Shown piece after piece: positions 34,814 to 43,412 of a DNA stretch of 64,000 nt. The first letter of the stretch is position 1, and each line of letters starts with the position of its first letter. Under the pieces are notes generated by a model that was given only the letters and a program-made list of their open reading frames with translations, was not told the DNA's origin and searched no databases. Source of the DNA: Chryseobacterium gallinarum (GTDB lineage: Bacteria; Bacteroidota; Bacteroidia; Flavobacteriales; Weeksellaceae). The DNA is taken from positions 4,530,001 to 4,594,000 of the forward strand of contig NZ_CP009928.1 in assembly GCF_001021975.1 (NCBI RefSeq), given 5' to 3'. The translations under genes were made by a program, and so were the position numbers.

Positions 34814-34884
34814 ACAACGATTATTCATCATAACAATATAAAATAATTTTAATAACACGCTCAAAAGGCAAAAAATAATTGATC

Positions 34885-35283
34885 ATGCAATATTCAACTT
34901 ACACAAAAATTTATCTTGGCGGACGCATCTTTATGTCATTATGGTTCGCCGCAAGCGGTTTCTTTGAACTCACAAGAAATCCGGTGGTCTGGAATATTAC
35001 ACTACAACTTGGATATCCTCCACATTTCATTTATATACTAGGTATATTTAAAATTGTAGGCAGTATCATTTTCCTTATTCCAAATCGTTTCAATAGAATC
35101 AAGGAATGGATCTTTGCAGGGATGTTTTTTGACATCACTTTCGCCTTCTTCTCAAAGATTGTGGTGCTTGGTTTACCTTCGACAATCGATGCGATAATCG
35201 CCTTTATAGTCCTGGCCATTACATACTACGCGTTTAACAAACTCCACTTTATTGATTACACTGAAAATTTGTCTCAAGATTAA
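34885..35283 (+). CDS. DoxX family membrane protein
   Basis: The first ATG is at 34885 (MQYSTYTKIYLGGRIFMSLW); a frame from a TTG at 34879 adds two codons. 132 residues with four TM segments typical of the DoxX/DoxD-like family: IYLGGRIFMSLWFAASGFFEL, FIYILGIFKIVGSIIFLIP, IFAGMFFDITFAFFSKIVV and STIDAIIAFIVLAITYYAF. DoxX proteins often accompany redox or detoxification enzymes, but no direct reaction is established for this branch. It lies 71 nt after the alpha/beta hydrolase and 77 nt before the sensor kinase. Confidence 0.85.
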   Translation: MQYSTYTKIYLGGRIFMSLWFAASGFFELTRNPVVWNITLQLGYPPHFIYILGIFKIVGSIIFLIPNRFNRIKEWIFAGMFFDITFAFFSKIVVLGLPSTIDAIIAFIVLAITYYAFNKLHFIDYTENLSQD

Positions 35284-35360
35284 AAAATGATTTTTTATGC
35301 GTTTTGATTTAAATAACCCATAAAAAGCATAAATTCAAACAGAAAATAACCTTCATTAAA

Positions 35361-36392
35361 ATGTTTAAACCCAAAAAGCAAATACCTTTTGAAATTTCGG
35401 GTCGCCTGATATGGATTAGTTCAATTTCATTGGGAATATTAACCTCAATCCCTAAAATTGTAGACCATCACTTTGTTGTGGCCGAAGGTATAGCCGATTT
35501 CGCTGTAACATCCGGTTTTGCATTATTGATCTGGTATTATAATATCTATTCGATACCTGCTTATACAAAGAAAACAGGCAGTAAAAAAGTACTGTCAGGT
35601 CAGCTGTTCAGGGGATTGGGAGTGGGTTTAATACTGATGTTTTTCCTTTCTTCCATTCAATACTACATTTTATCTCACCTAAATTTCGGCCCCCAAATAT
35701 TGATGTACGAGGTAAGAGGTATATTGATCAACCTAACATTTTATATGTTTATCCATATATTATACCAGACTTATCTTAACCAACAATACGTAAGGGAACT
35801 AGAACGTTCGATGGCTGCAAATCTTGAAGCACAATATGAGCTTTTAAAACAACAGGTAAATCCCCATTTTCTTTTTAATAGTCTCAACACCCTAAAATAT
35901 ATGGTAGAGAGCCATGATGAGCAATCTTCGGAATTTATCATAAAACTTGCTGACTTCTACAGATTTACTCTTGGAAGTCTAAAGCTTAAAGTGCTAACAT
36001 TAAAAGAAGAACTGGCCATTATGGAATCGTACGTATATCTATTGAAAGCCCGTTTTGAAGAAGGCCTTTTTGTGACACAAAATCTTGGAAGTGATAGCCA
36101 TGACACTTACATTCCGCCTTTTACACTGCAGCTATTAGTAGAAAACTGCATCAAACATAATATTGTTTCGTTGGAGAAACCGCTTTACATTGCGATCTAT
36201 CAGGAAGAAGACTATTTGGTCATTGAGAATAATCTGCAGGAAAGGAAAATTCCTGAACCTTCCACCGGAATGGGACTCAAAAATATCAATCAACGGTACC
36301 TCCACCTTACCCAGAAAAATATTATCATCACGGCAACTGACGAAAAATTCACCATAAAACTTCCTATATTATATGAACATCCTAATAATTGA
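35361..36392 (+). CDS. LytS-type sensor histidine kinase
   Basis: A 343-residue inner-membrane kinase. Residues 1-135 have four to five hydrophobic segments (a membrane sensor), followed by the His_kinase domain: QQVNPHFLFNSLNTL with the phospho-acceptor His at 169, YRFTLGS, LLVENCIKHN (N-box, about 256-265) and GMGLKNINQRY (G-box, about 309-319). The gene overlaps the following LytTR regulator by 20 nt. The membrane sensor has no ligand that I can name; being next to secreted enzymes suggests an envelope signal. Confidence 0.95.
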   Translation: MFKPKKQIPFEISGRLIWISSISLGILTSIPKIVDHHFVVAEGIADFAVTSGFALLIWYYNIYSIPAYTKKTGSKKVLSGQLFRGLGVGLILMFFLSSIQYYILSHLNFGPQILMYEVRGILINLTFYMFIHILYQTYLNQQYVRELERSMAANLEAQYELLKQQVNPHFLFNSLNTLKYMVESHDEQSSEFIIKLADFYRFTLGSLKLKVLTLKEELAIMESYVYLLKARFEEGLFVTQNLGSDSHDTYIPPFTLQLLVENCIKHNIVSLEKPLYIAIYQEEDYLVIENNLQERKIPEPSTGMGLKNINQRYLHLTQKNIIITATDEKFTIKLPILYEHPNN

Positions 36393-37137
36393 AGACGAAA
36401 TTAAAGCTGCTCGTTCACTTGAGAATCTGATATTACATTTGCAGCCAGGTTCCCGGATTCTGGCAAAGATCCAAAGTGTCGAGGGCGCTATAGACTATTT
36501 GTCCAATAACCCATCGCCAGAGCTGATCTTTATGGATATCCAGCTTTCCGATGGTATTAGCTTTGACATCTTTAAAGCCGTCAAAATCGTATGTCCAGTA
36601 ATTTTTTGCACAGCCTTCGGTGAATACGCCATGGAAGCAATTAAAGAAAACGGGATTGATTATCTGCTTAAACCATTTTCGGAAGTTGATCTAAAAAATG
36701 CTTTTGAGAAAGTACATAATTTTAAAAATATTTTCCAGAAAGCCTCTGCAAATGATCTCGTAAATATAATCAGTCGGATCGGTGATCAAGAAAGTAAGAA
36801 AACGAGTTTCCTGGTTTTTAAAAACAATAAATACCTTACAGTCAAAACAGATGATATCGCCTATATTTATATCAATTATACCTCCCCTTCCCTTGTAACC
36901 TTTAAAGGCGAACAATATGATATGAACCAATCTTTGGATCATTTGGGAAGCATCCTTTCCGATAAACAGTTTTTTAGGCTCAACAGACAGTACCTCATCA
37001 ATTTTTCTGCCGTAAAGGAAGTTGAGCATTATTTTGGAAGAAAGCTCTTTGTAAAACTAACCGTTCCAACAGAAGAAAAACTTTTGATCGGCAAAGATAA
37101 AACTTCCATATTCCTGAATTGGTTAGAAGACCGCTAA
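36373..37137 (+). CDS. LytTR-family response regulator
   Basis: A 254-residue regulator. Receiver domain (1-120): IIEDE acidic pair, phospho-acceptor Asp55 in FMDIQLSDG, Thr80 in FCTAF, Lys100 in LLKPF. LytTR DNA-binding domain (about 150-254): FKNNKYLTVKTDDIAYIY, FFRLNRQYLINFSAVKEVEHYFG. It is coupled to the kinase by a 20-nt overlap and is the last gene of the run from 28094. Its DNA targets are probably within the island or a promoter upstream; direct repeats of LytTR type were not found by eye. Confidence 0.95.
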   Translation: MNILIIEDEIKAARSLENLILHLQPGSRILAKIQSVEGAIDYLSNNPSPELIFMDIQLSDGISFDIFKAVKIVCPVIFCTAFGEYAMEAIKENGIDYLLKPFSEVDLKNAFEKVHNFKNIFQKASANDLVNIISRIGDQESKKTSFLVFKNNKYLTVKTDDIAYIYINYTSPSLVTFKGEQYDMNQSLDHLGSILSDKQFFRLNRQYLINFSAVKEVEHYFGRKLFVKLTVPTEEKLLIGKDKTSIFLNWLEDR

Positions 37138-37819
37138 AACAGGTACGTAAATGGGATAAGAAACGGCATATTTTATACAGCAATGAACGGATACGGCTTC
37201 CCATTTACGTGCTTTTTATCTGCTATAAAGTTCCGATATAATTAATCTTGATAAGCAAAACGACTTTGGCATCAGGAAAATTAAAGTTTTGACCAAATCG
37301 ATAAAAGATTACAAAGGCTCCTTATTGGAGATATCCAACGATAAAGTTTTTCATCAAAAGGTATCCTATTAAAAAATACAATTCTCAAACCTAACAGGCG
37401 ATGATGTCCTGTTAGGTTTTGATTATTTATTCATCGCCAGAAATTGTCTGCGCAATATACACGATCTTTATCAATTCACTTTTCAGCAGCCTGTTAACCT
37501 AAAACTTGCTGCTTAACGTCATCAAAATATCCGCTAAGAATTTATTGGTACTAGCCAATTAATCCAATCCTATGTTAAAAATATAGTTAATCAAGGCATA
37601 AAGAGATCTAAATATTTTTGCAATCAGATATATGGTATTGCCGCAAATCTTCATTGTCCATTTCATTATTCTATTTGTCCACTTTAACCATTATTATGTC
37701 CATCTAGGGTACTTTACACTATTTTGACAGGAATTTTTATAGTCTCTTTGTACTATTAATTAAGTTAAAACACATCAAAAAAACAAAAAATAATGTCAAA
37801 CAATAAAATAAATAAGAAA
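37138..37819. other. Intergenic region; terminator hairpin and a possible gene piece
   Basis: AT-rich. A stop-free stretch on the plus strand (about 37231-37372) reads SSDIINLDKQNDF...KVFHQKVSY and then stops; it has no start codon and may be a remnant of a lost gene. The rest to the Ohr gene has no coding character. The -33/-7 boxes before Ohr are weak. Confidence 0.4.
37387..37423 (+). terminator. Hairpin, possible terminator
   Basis: AAACCTAACAGG and CCTGTTAGGTTT form a 12-bp stem with a 9-nt loop, followed by only a short T run. It is 250 nt beyond the LytTR stop. Confidence 0.55.
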
Positions 37820-38236
37820 ATGAGTAACATCGAAAAAGTACTCTACACAGCAAAAACCCATACGGTTGGAGGTAGAGAAGGGAAAGCTAAAAGTAGTGAC
37901 GAAAAATTGGATATCATACTTTCCGCTCCTGGATCCAATGGAAAAGGAACTAATCCTGAACAACTTTTTGCCGCAGGTTGGTCGGCCTGCTATATTGGAG
38001 CTCTTGGTTTAGCAGCAAAAAAACTTGGTGCAATACTACCAAAAGATGCATTCGTCGATGCTGAAGTCGACTTGGGAATGACAGGTGATGCATTTCTTCT
38101 GCAAGCAAGATTATCTGTCGGCCTTCCAGGAATTGACAAAGAAATAGCCGAACAGCTTATTGAACTTGCACACCAAACCTGTCCATATTCCAAAGCAATA
38201 AAAGGAAACATCAATATTTCAACAACGCTAATCTAA
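37820..38236 (+). CDS. ohr: Organic hydroperoxide resistance protein (Ohr/OsmC family)
   Basis: The start at 37820 (MSNIEKVLYTAKTHTVGGREG) gives 138 residues, the family norm; a Met nine codons earlier is possible. Ohr hallmarks: NPEQLFAAGWSACYIGAL with the peroxidatic Cys (about 57) and HQTCPYSKAIKGN with the resolving Cys (about 121). The enzyme reduces organic peroxides with lipoyl- or thiol-linked electrons. The alpha/beta hydrolase follows after 6 nt, so the two are one transcript. Confidence 0.92.
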   Translation: MSNIEKVLYTAKTHTVGGREGKAKSSDEKLDIILSAPGSNGKGTNPEQLFAAGWSACYIGALGLAAKKLGAILPKDAFVDAEVDLGMTGDAFLLQARLSVGLPGIDKEIAEQLIELAHQTCPYSKAIKGNINISTTLI

Positions 38237-38242
38237 ACAGTC

Positions 38243-39013
38243 ATGCTTAAAAAAATCCACTTTACAATTTTACTTCTAGTAACTATATTTTTGGGACTAG
38301 GTAATGCACAAGCTCAGAAAAAGAACACCAATACCAAAATTAAAAATATCGTACTTGTACATGGTGCTTTTGTTGATGGATCAGGATGGAGAAGCGTTTA
38401 TGATATCCTTTCAAAAAATGGCTACAATGTAACAATTGCCCAGATTCCATTGACTTCATTAAAAGATGATAATGCAACTGTACGTAGAATATTGGATAAA
38501 CTTGATGGACCGGCTGTACTTGTAGGCCATTCATGGGGCGGTACAGTAATTACGGAATCAAGTTCACATGCCAATGTTGCTTCTCTAGTTTACGTAACTG
38601 CATTTCAACCTGATAAAGGAGAAACAACAGATAAATGGTATTCGTCCCAACCGGGGCTTCCGGAAGCTGGTATTTTACCTCCGGATAATGAAGGATTTGC
38701 TTATTACGATATAGAAAAATTCCATGCAGGATTCGCCGCTGATCTTAGCCATGATCAGGCAACTTTTATGGCACATGCCCAAAAACCGATTTTAGCCTCA
38801 TCGTTTACCACAGCAGTAACAGCTGCAGACTGGCATACAAAACCAACATTCGGTATAGTTCCAACTGCTGATAAGAGCATCAATCCTATTATATTAAGAA
38901 ATATGTACAAAAGGTCAGGTACGAAGATCACCGAGATCAAGGGAGCGAGCCATGCCGTGTTCATTTCCCGCCCGCAGGAAGTCGCTAACGTGATTATATC
39001 AGCCTCCAAATAA
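38243..39013 (+). CDS. Secreted alpha/beta hydrolase (esterase-like)
   Basis: A 256-residue exported protein (signal peptide to about AQAQ). Ser nucleophile in GHSWGGT (Ser97), first strand IVLVHGAFVDGSGWRSV (oxyanion loop), and His in GASHAVFISRP at the end. It belongs to the alpha/beta hydrolase-6 branch that includes plant-type esterases and salicylate methylesterases; substrate unknown. It directly follows Ohr (6 nt) and is followed by a good terminator, so Ohr-hydrolase is a two-gene operon. Confidence 0.88.
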   Translation: MLKKIHFTILLLVTIFLGLGNAQAQKKNTNTKIKNIVLVHGAFVDGSGWRSVYDILSKNGYNVTIAQIPLTSLKDDNATVRRILDKLDGPAVLVGHSWGGTVITESSSHANVASLVYVTAFQPDKGETTDKWYSSQPGLPEAGILPPDNEGFAYYDIEKFHAGFAADLSHDQATFMAHAQKPILASSFTTAVTAADWHTKPTFGIVPTADKSINPIILRNMYKRSGTKITEIKGASHAVFISRPQEVANVIISASK

Positions 39014-39088
39014 GCTATGTTTTATCCCTGATCCAATAGTTTAATTTTATCCATTTTGAAATAAGTTTAGGTAAATTATTTCAGTAAG

Positions 39089-39118
39089 AATGCCCGGTAG
39101 TTTTATCGGGCATTTTTG
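39089..39118 (+). terminator. Terminator of the Ohr-hydrolase operon
   Basis: AATGCCCG and CGGGCATT form an 8-bp stem with a 10-nt loop followed by TTT. It begins 76 nt after the stop. Confidence 0.75.
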
Positions 39119-39419
39119 CATTAATGTTTTATCTATAGCCAGCATATAATAATCACGAGCAATTTACCTCAGCAATGACCGTCAATAGAAAACCATTCAT
39201 AAACTTCTCATCGATCATTTCCACTAGGCATTAAAATGTCTTCTATAAATTTGAAAATCTACACGATATTATAAATAGATCAGCTTAAGGAACTCAAAAT
39301 AGTAAAGTCATTACAAAATGATGTTTGCTTGTAATTCGAAAAGATACTTTACATTTTTTCCCGTTCAACCTTAACCAGTTCTCTACTTTAAAAATTATAT
39401 TCCCGGGTATTATATAAAA

Positions 39420-39456
39420 TAAAAATGGGCAGATCAACACTAAAGTTGATCTGCCC
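39420..39456 (-). terminator. Minus-strand terminator
   Basis: GGGCAGATCAAC and GTTGATCTGCCC pair (12 bp, 6-nt loop); on the minus strand ATTTTTATTTT follows. It lies 267 nt beyond the stop of the alpha/beta hydrolase at 39723, past the hydrolase remnant below. Confidence 0.7.
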
Positions 39457-39483
39457 CAGAATTAAAAGTCAAAGCTTCTATTG

Positions 39484-39695
39484 TTCCCAATCAGATTGCT
39501 TACAATTGTTTGTAAAGTCCCTTTTATTCATTCAATAAGAACTTCAGCATTTTTCATCGGTCCCAAATGTCCTACATTGTTAAGTGTTATAACATAAACC
39601 GCACTAAACTGTTAACCTAATAGTCCATCTTCGACAATGCCTACTCTATTTTTGGTTGTTGCAAAGGAACAAACACTCCCATTGGTTCCCGACAC
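39484..39695 (-). pseudogene. Possible remnant of a second alpha/beta hydrolase
   Basis: The minus-strand frame reads VSGTNGSVCSFATTKNRVGIVED, TAA at 39612-39614, then QFSAVYVITLNNVGHLGPMKNAEVLIE, TGA at 39528-39530, then IKGTLQTIVS. The piece GHLGPMKNAEVL is like the catalytic-His end of alpha/beta hydrolases. It is close behind the intact hydrolase gene and is probably a decayed tail of a related gene. Low-complexity matches by eye only. Confidence 0.4.
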
Positions 39696-39722
39696 ATTAA
39701 TAAGCCTTTGTTATTTAGTATG

Positions 39723-40670
39723 TTATTGTGCTAAAAATGCGAATACTTTTGTTAAGAATGCCTCATGATTCTGATAAAAAGCCGCATGTCCAGAATCAGA
39801 AAACTCAACTAGTACAGAGTTCTCTAAATTTTGCTTCATATTATATGCATTTTGAATAGAAATTGGAAGATCCTTATCGCCATGAACGATTAGAACAGGT
39901 TTTTTAATAGTTTTAATTTCCTCAAGTGCATTTGCATCAGGTTGTGCCCATGCCAGTACCGCAGTAAATTGAGCGGTTGAAGTAGCATCACTTAGTGCCG
40001 GATCTCGATCAACAGTACGTAGATGTACACGGGCAAACGACGCTTTTCCTGCCGCAATGCTTACTTGTGAATCAGTAAATCCGAATTTTAAGTAGGATTC
40101 TTCTGCGGTAAGTCCAGCAGTTCCTGCAACAATATTCGGAAGATTTGCAAGACCGATTGCTCCTTTAGGTCCACTATCGGCCAAAATAATCTTATTAACT
40201 ATCGCTGGCTCTGTTAACACAATTCTTTGGGCAACAAATCCTCCCATTGAGAATCCCATGATATTTACTCTTCCAAGGTTCATTGCTTTGATAAAATCAA
40301 TAGCGTCATTAGCCATTGCTTGGACAGAATTAGGAGTTGTCCCTTTGGATGAAGCTACTCCCTTGTTATCAAAAATGATTATTTTATATTGTTTTGCGAG
40401 TCCATTGGTCACCGCGGGATCCCAGTCGTCCATAGAACCACCAGTTCCTGGCAATAACACTAGAGGTATTCCTCCTTCCTTACCCCAGCTGCGATAAGCA
40501 AACTCTACTCCTTTCACGCTGATAAAGTTAGTTTTTGCATTGTTATGATTTACTGGCGACGACGACTGTTCTGTCGGAAATTCGTTGTCATCACTACATG
40601 AAATTGTTACAGCGGAAAATAGGGATGCACATAATGCACCTGCGATTGTAAATTTTCTAATTGTTTTCAT
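39723..40670 (-). CDS. Alpha/beta hydrolase lipoprotein
   Basis: A 315-residue predicted lipoprotein (lipobox at TISC, Cys25, signal MKTIRKFTIAGALCASLFSAV). Catalytic triad: Ser141 in GFSMGG, Asp in HGDKDLP, His in SDSGHAAF near the end; the oxyanion segment is VLLPGTGGSMDDWD. It is read opposite to the rest of the island genes and ends toward Ohr's neighbour. Being lipid-anchored it would face the periplasm or surface. Substrate unknown. Confidence 0.88.
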   Translation of the reverse strand: MKTIRKFTIAGALCASLFSAVTISCSDDNEFPTEQSSSPVNHNNAKTNFISVKGVEFAYRSWGKEGGIPLVLLPGTGGSMDDWDPAVTNGLAKQYKIIIFDNKGVASSKGTTPNSVQAMANDAIDFIKAMNLGRVNIMGFSMGGFVAQRIVLTEPAIVNKIILADSGPKGAIGLANLPNIVAGTAGLTAEESYLKFGFTDSQVSIAAGKASFARVHLRTVDRDPALSDATSTAQFTAVLAWAQPDANALEEIKTIKKPVLIVHGDKDLPISIQNAYNMKQNLENSVLVEFSDSGHAAFYQNHEAFLTKVFAFLAQ

Positions 40671-40698
40671 TATTATCTTTTTAAGAATGATTATAAAG

Positions 40699-40706
40699 CA
40701 AACTTA
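40699..40706 (-). promoter_or_regulatory. -7 element of the alpha/beta hydrolase lipoprotein gene
   Basis: TAAGTTTG on the minus strand fits TAnnTTTG, 28 nt before the ATG. A CAAA (TTTG on this strand) lies at 40733-40736 but with 26-nt spacing. Confidence 0.45.
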
Positions 40707-40869
40707 GATCAATCACACAAGTTAAATAAGGACAAAATAGTTAAACAGGACATACTAGCACCTGGATTGGACATTCCAGATGTTAAAGAAAATATTGAAC
40801 CCCCTAACACAAGGTTTATAAGCAGAATCATGGCAGTTAATTTAAACTAACTGTAAATGTAGCATCATG

Positions 40870-41073
40870 CTAATTTTCATAAGTTATTAACTGGTTATCT
40901 TTTGTATGAAAAATGAGGACGGGCGCAAATACTTCAACATCCGATTCGTAACGGTTAAGGCCGATACAAGTTGCGATAGCTTTCTCTCCATTTTTAAAAA
41001 ATATCATTGTATTACAGAAGGTAAATATAACCAATGAAAGGAATACTAAGCCCAATCCCAAAATTAAATAATA
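40870..41073 (-). pseudogene. Truncated DUF3592-like gene remnant
   Basis: The minus-strand frame reads YYLILGLGLVFLSLVIFTFC then FFKNGEKAIATCIGLNRYESD, VEVFAPVLIFHTKDNQLITYEN and stops. This is the first half of a DUF3592 membrane protein: one TM segment and the first domain. There is no ATG at its start (an in-frame TAG lies just upstream) and the C-terminal half is missing. It abuts the AraC remnant on the other strand. Confidence 0.6.
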
Positions 41074-41081
41074 TTGCCACT

Positions 41082-41231
41082 ATGACACTTCTTGCTGATA
41101 CAAATAAAACCATTACGTATATCGCTGATAATTTAGGATTTGCAGACAGTCAGAGCCTTTATCATTTTTTTAAACGTAGTACCGGCTGTACTCAGACTCA
41201 ATATCGTAATCAGTTGTTGGGAAAACTCTAA
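41082..41231 (+). pseudogene. Fragment of an AraC-family regulator gene (C-terminal helix-turn-helix)
   Basis: Reads MTLLADTNKTITYIADNLGFADSQSLYHFFKRSTGCTQTQYR, the second helix-turn-helix of an AraC regulator; the N-terminal part is lost. It lies 10 nt from the DUF3592 remnant on the opposite strand, so a deletion or recombination has joined two broken genes. It is the last coding trace before attR. Confidence 0.7.
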
Positions 41232-41350
41232 AACAACTCAACAGGATTCAAACCAAAACAAAACTTTATAAAATATTAATTACCAACTAAATACACTTAA
41301 AATACATTCTAGATCTTTAAAAAATTGGTTCGATGTTCCAACCAGCAAGT

Positions 41351-41424
41351 TCACTTAAGGAGACAACTATTAAATAGTTGTCTCTCTTTTTTTTGTGCAT
41401 AAAAATCTCTATATCAAACTTTTA
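41351..41424 (+). repeat. Right attachment repeat (attR) of the island
   Basis: 74 nt matching 24012-24084 with one extra T in the tract after the hairpin and one A/C difference. The complete copy of the tRNA terminator hairpin is at 41360-41394, but there is no tRNA here. Confidence 0.9.
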
Positions 41425-41836
41425 GGGATCAAGCGCAAAATCTGGGCGACTAGGCAAAAAGCTTAGCCAACCTAAATAGAAAAACGACTTATCTTTTACA
41501 TCTAAGCTGAATTCTGAAGTTTTTGATTTGGCATTAAAAGATTCCCCGAAACATTGGTACTTCAGCGTGAATAAGTCATTTGGAAATCTCATTAATGCCC
41601 GGATAAGATTCGAAGGCTCCGGTTCTTTTATGACAAAATACTTTTACCGTCGTCACGACTTTTGTTGATATATCCGCAAGGAGCGATTCACATTAACCGC
41701 CCCCCTTTTTACTCTTCACATTCCGTGGAAGATGTTAAAGTCCTTCTATCATTTACACTGCATTTATATTGCATTTGCACCCTTTAAATATACCATTGAT
41801 AACAGCAATATATTATAAAATTTCATGAACGGAATA
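41425..41836. other. Non-coding stretch right of attR
   Basis: AT-rich with no intact gene. A plus-strand frame (about 41500-41670) reads KLNSEVFDLALKDSPKHWYF and NKSFGNLINARIRFEG, flanked by stops and without a start; it may be a piece of a lost gene, possibly of an outer-membrane protein. Confidence 0.4.
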
Positions 41837-43267
41837 TCAATATTTTGTGATCCATTTATTAAAATCAGATTCTGAAGATATACCAAGTTTTTTCTTTAAA
41901 CGGTACTTTTTTGATTCTACAGTTCTTATCGAAAGATGTGCATACTCTGCAATCTCTTTATTGGAAAAATTTAATTTTATATAAGCACAGAAAAGAATAT
42001 CATTTGCAGTAAGAGCGGGATTTTCTTTTGTCAAATTATTGTAAAAGTCTGAATAAGCTTCCCTGAATTTATGAATAAAAGACGGGTCTGATTTTATAGC
42101 AAGCTGAACGACTTCTTCATAAAGATTTTCAAGTTTTCTTCGGAGAATGTCAGTTTCAAGTTTTTTTTCGCTTAACATTTTATCTTGCTTTTTATATCTT
42201 ACTTTATGAACATTATTAATGACTAAAATGATGACTGTACTCACTAATATAATACCGGCAAAACCATAATAGAAATTCTGGCTGCTTGCTGCAAAAATCT
42301 CTTCCTGACTTGTCAATATATCTTCTACAGATGTATTTAAAGCCACCCTTTCATTTTCTCTCAAACTGTCGTTTAACCGAGAATATTTCATTAGATATTC
42401 GTTTTCTTTTTGCATATTATTGAGATGCTTATACGCTGTTGCCAAAAGCTTATACGTTTCTAAAGTTCTTTTTCTGAACCCTGACCTCTGAGTAATAGCC
42501 AATGATTCAAGCAAATACTGCAAAGATTTATTATATTCTTTTTTTTCTATATTCAGCTTTCCATAAGCTCTTAGTACATTAGCTTTTCCTTCTACAGGAA
42601 TATTTTTTATCAATAATAATTGGTTAGCCTTATTGATATAATATTCCGCAGAATCAATATTCCCGTTTTTGAAATGCCTATTTGCAATGGTTATGTAAAG
42701 CATCGGCATTGGTGACTTCATACATTTTTTTTCATTACTGTAAACCGAATCTACCAACCCTAAAAACCCAAAACAAGAACGTTTCCAATCATAAACAGAG
42801 TATTGCACGCTCTGCTTTTCTTTTTCATTTGAAATTCTTTTGGCAGCTTCCAAAGCTTTATTAAACCTTTGCAATGCTCTTTTATGAAGCCCGAGTGAAA
42901 AGTAGTTTATTCCATATACATGATTCATATGAGCCTCAAGTTCTGCGTCATCATATTTCGAGAGCTTTTTTCGCGCGAAATCCAGAAATTGTAGGCTTTC
43001 CTTGTTTCTATTGATACCGCTGAGTGCATGGGCAATATTGATATACCCTTTTATTTCACCTGGCACATAACCCAGTTTTTTACATTTGATGATCAGTTTT
43101 TTTTCTGCTAAAATGATATTGTTAAAATCCCCTTCGTACCGCCATTTATTATGTATCTCCTTCCGTAGGCTATCAATTCCCCATATTGCAGATCTGCCAC
43201 TGCTCAGCACCCCTAAAAAAAGAAGCAGACAAATAGCTGCTTTTTCAAAAAAATATTTGATGTTCAT
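41837..43267 (-). CDS. TPR-membrane-LuxR-type regulator
   Basis: A 476-residue protein with a signal/anchor (AAICLLLFLGVLSSG), tetratricopeptide-like repeats (about 60-310, e.g. AELEAHMNHVYGINYFSLGLHKRALQRFNKALEAA), a TM segment (FYYGFAGIILVSTVIILVINNV, about 330-352), a short coiled coil and a LuxR helix-turn-helix (TANDILFCAYIKLNFSNKEIAEYAHLSIRTVESKKYRLKKKL, about 418-460). The TPRs would be periplasmic and the HTH cytoplasmic, a known Bacteroidota one-component regulator design. It is 145 nt beyond the NRPS gene on the same strand. Confidence 0.85.
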   Translation of the reverse strand: MNIKYFFEKAAICLLLFLGVLSSGRSAIWGIDSLRKEIHNKWRYEGDFNNIILAEKKLIIKCKKLGYVPGEIKGYINIAHALSGINRNKESLQFLDFARKKLSKYDDAELEAHMNHVYGINYFSLGLHKRALQRFNKALEAAKRISNEKEKQSVQYSVYDWKRSCFGFLGLVDSVYSNEKKCMKSPMPMLYITIANRHFKNGNIDSAEYYINKANQLLLIKNIPVEGKANVLRAYGKLNIEKKEYNKSLQYLLESLAITQRSGFRKRTLETYKLLATAYKHLNNMQKENEYLMKYSRLNDSLRENERVALNTSVEDILTSQEEIFAASSQNFYYGFAGIILVSTVIILVINNVHKVRYKKQDKMLSEKKLETDILRRKLENLYEEVVQLAIKSDPSFIHKFREAYSDFYNNLTKENPALTANDILFCAYIKLNFSNKEIAEYAHLSIRTVESKKYRLKKKLGISSESDFNKWITKY

Positions 43268-43365
43268 AGTTTAACTTTAGTATGTATTACTAAATATTAG
43301 TAGCTAAATCAAGATGTTAAAGCACATTAGCTTTGACTTTATTTTTACATTTATTACTATTGAAA

Positions 43366-43405
43366 AGGCGGCTATTACAGAAAATATGTAATAGCCATCT
43401 TTTTT
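43366..43405. terminator. Hairpin with T tract after the NRPS gene
   Basis: GGCTATTACA and TGTAATAGCC pair (10 bp). Plus strand: TTTTTT follows; minus strand: TTTTC follows. It lies 8 nt after the NRPS stop. Confidence 0.7.
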
Positions 43406-43412
43406 GAAAACA

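Larger units (their letters stand above)
24012..41424. mobile_element. Genomic island of about 17.4 kb at tRNA-Arg, without its own integrase
   Basis: Bounded by the 73/74-nt direct repeats. Inside are an ALDH-AraC-SDR block, secreted hydrolases and redox proteins, a LytS/LytTR pair, Ohr, and decayed genes at both ends. No tyrosine or serine recombinase, relaxase or transposase reading frame is seen anywhere inside, so the element has either lost its integrase or is moved by one from elsewhere. The flanks are ordinary on the left (core genes) and another accessory block on the right. Confidence 0.8.

Noticed and set aside
41034..41231. 65-codon frame with an ATG at 41034
   Set aside because: The first 16 codons come from the reverse of the DUF3592 remnant; only 41082-41231 is AraC sequence, so it is recorded as a fragment and not as a gene.
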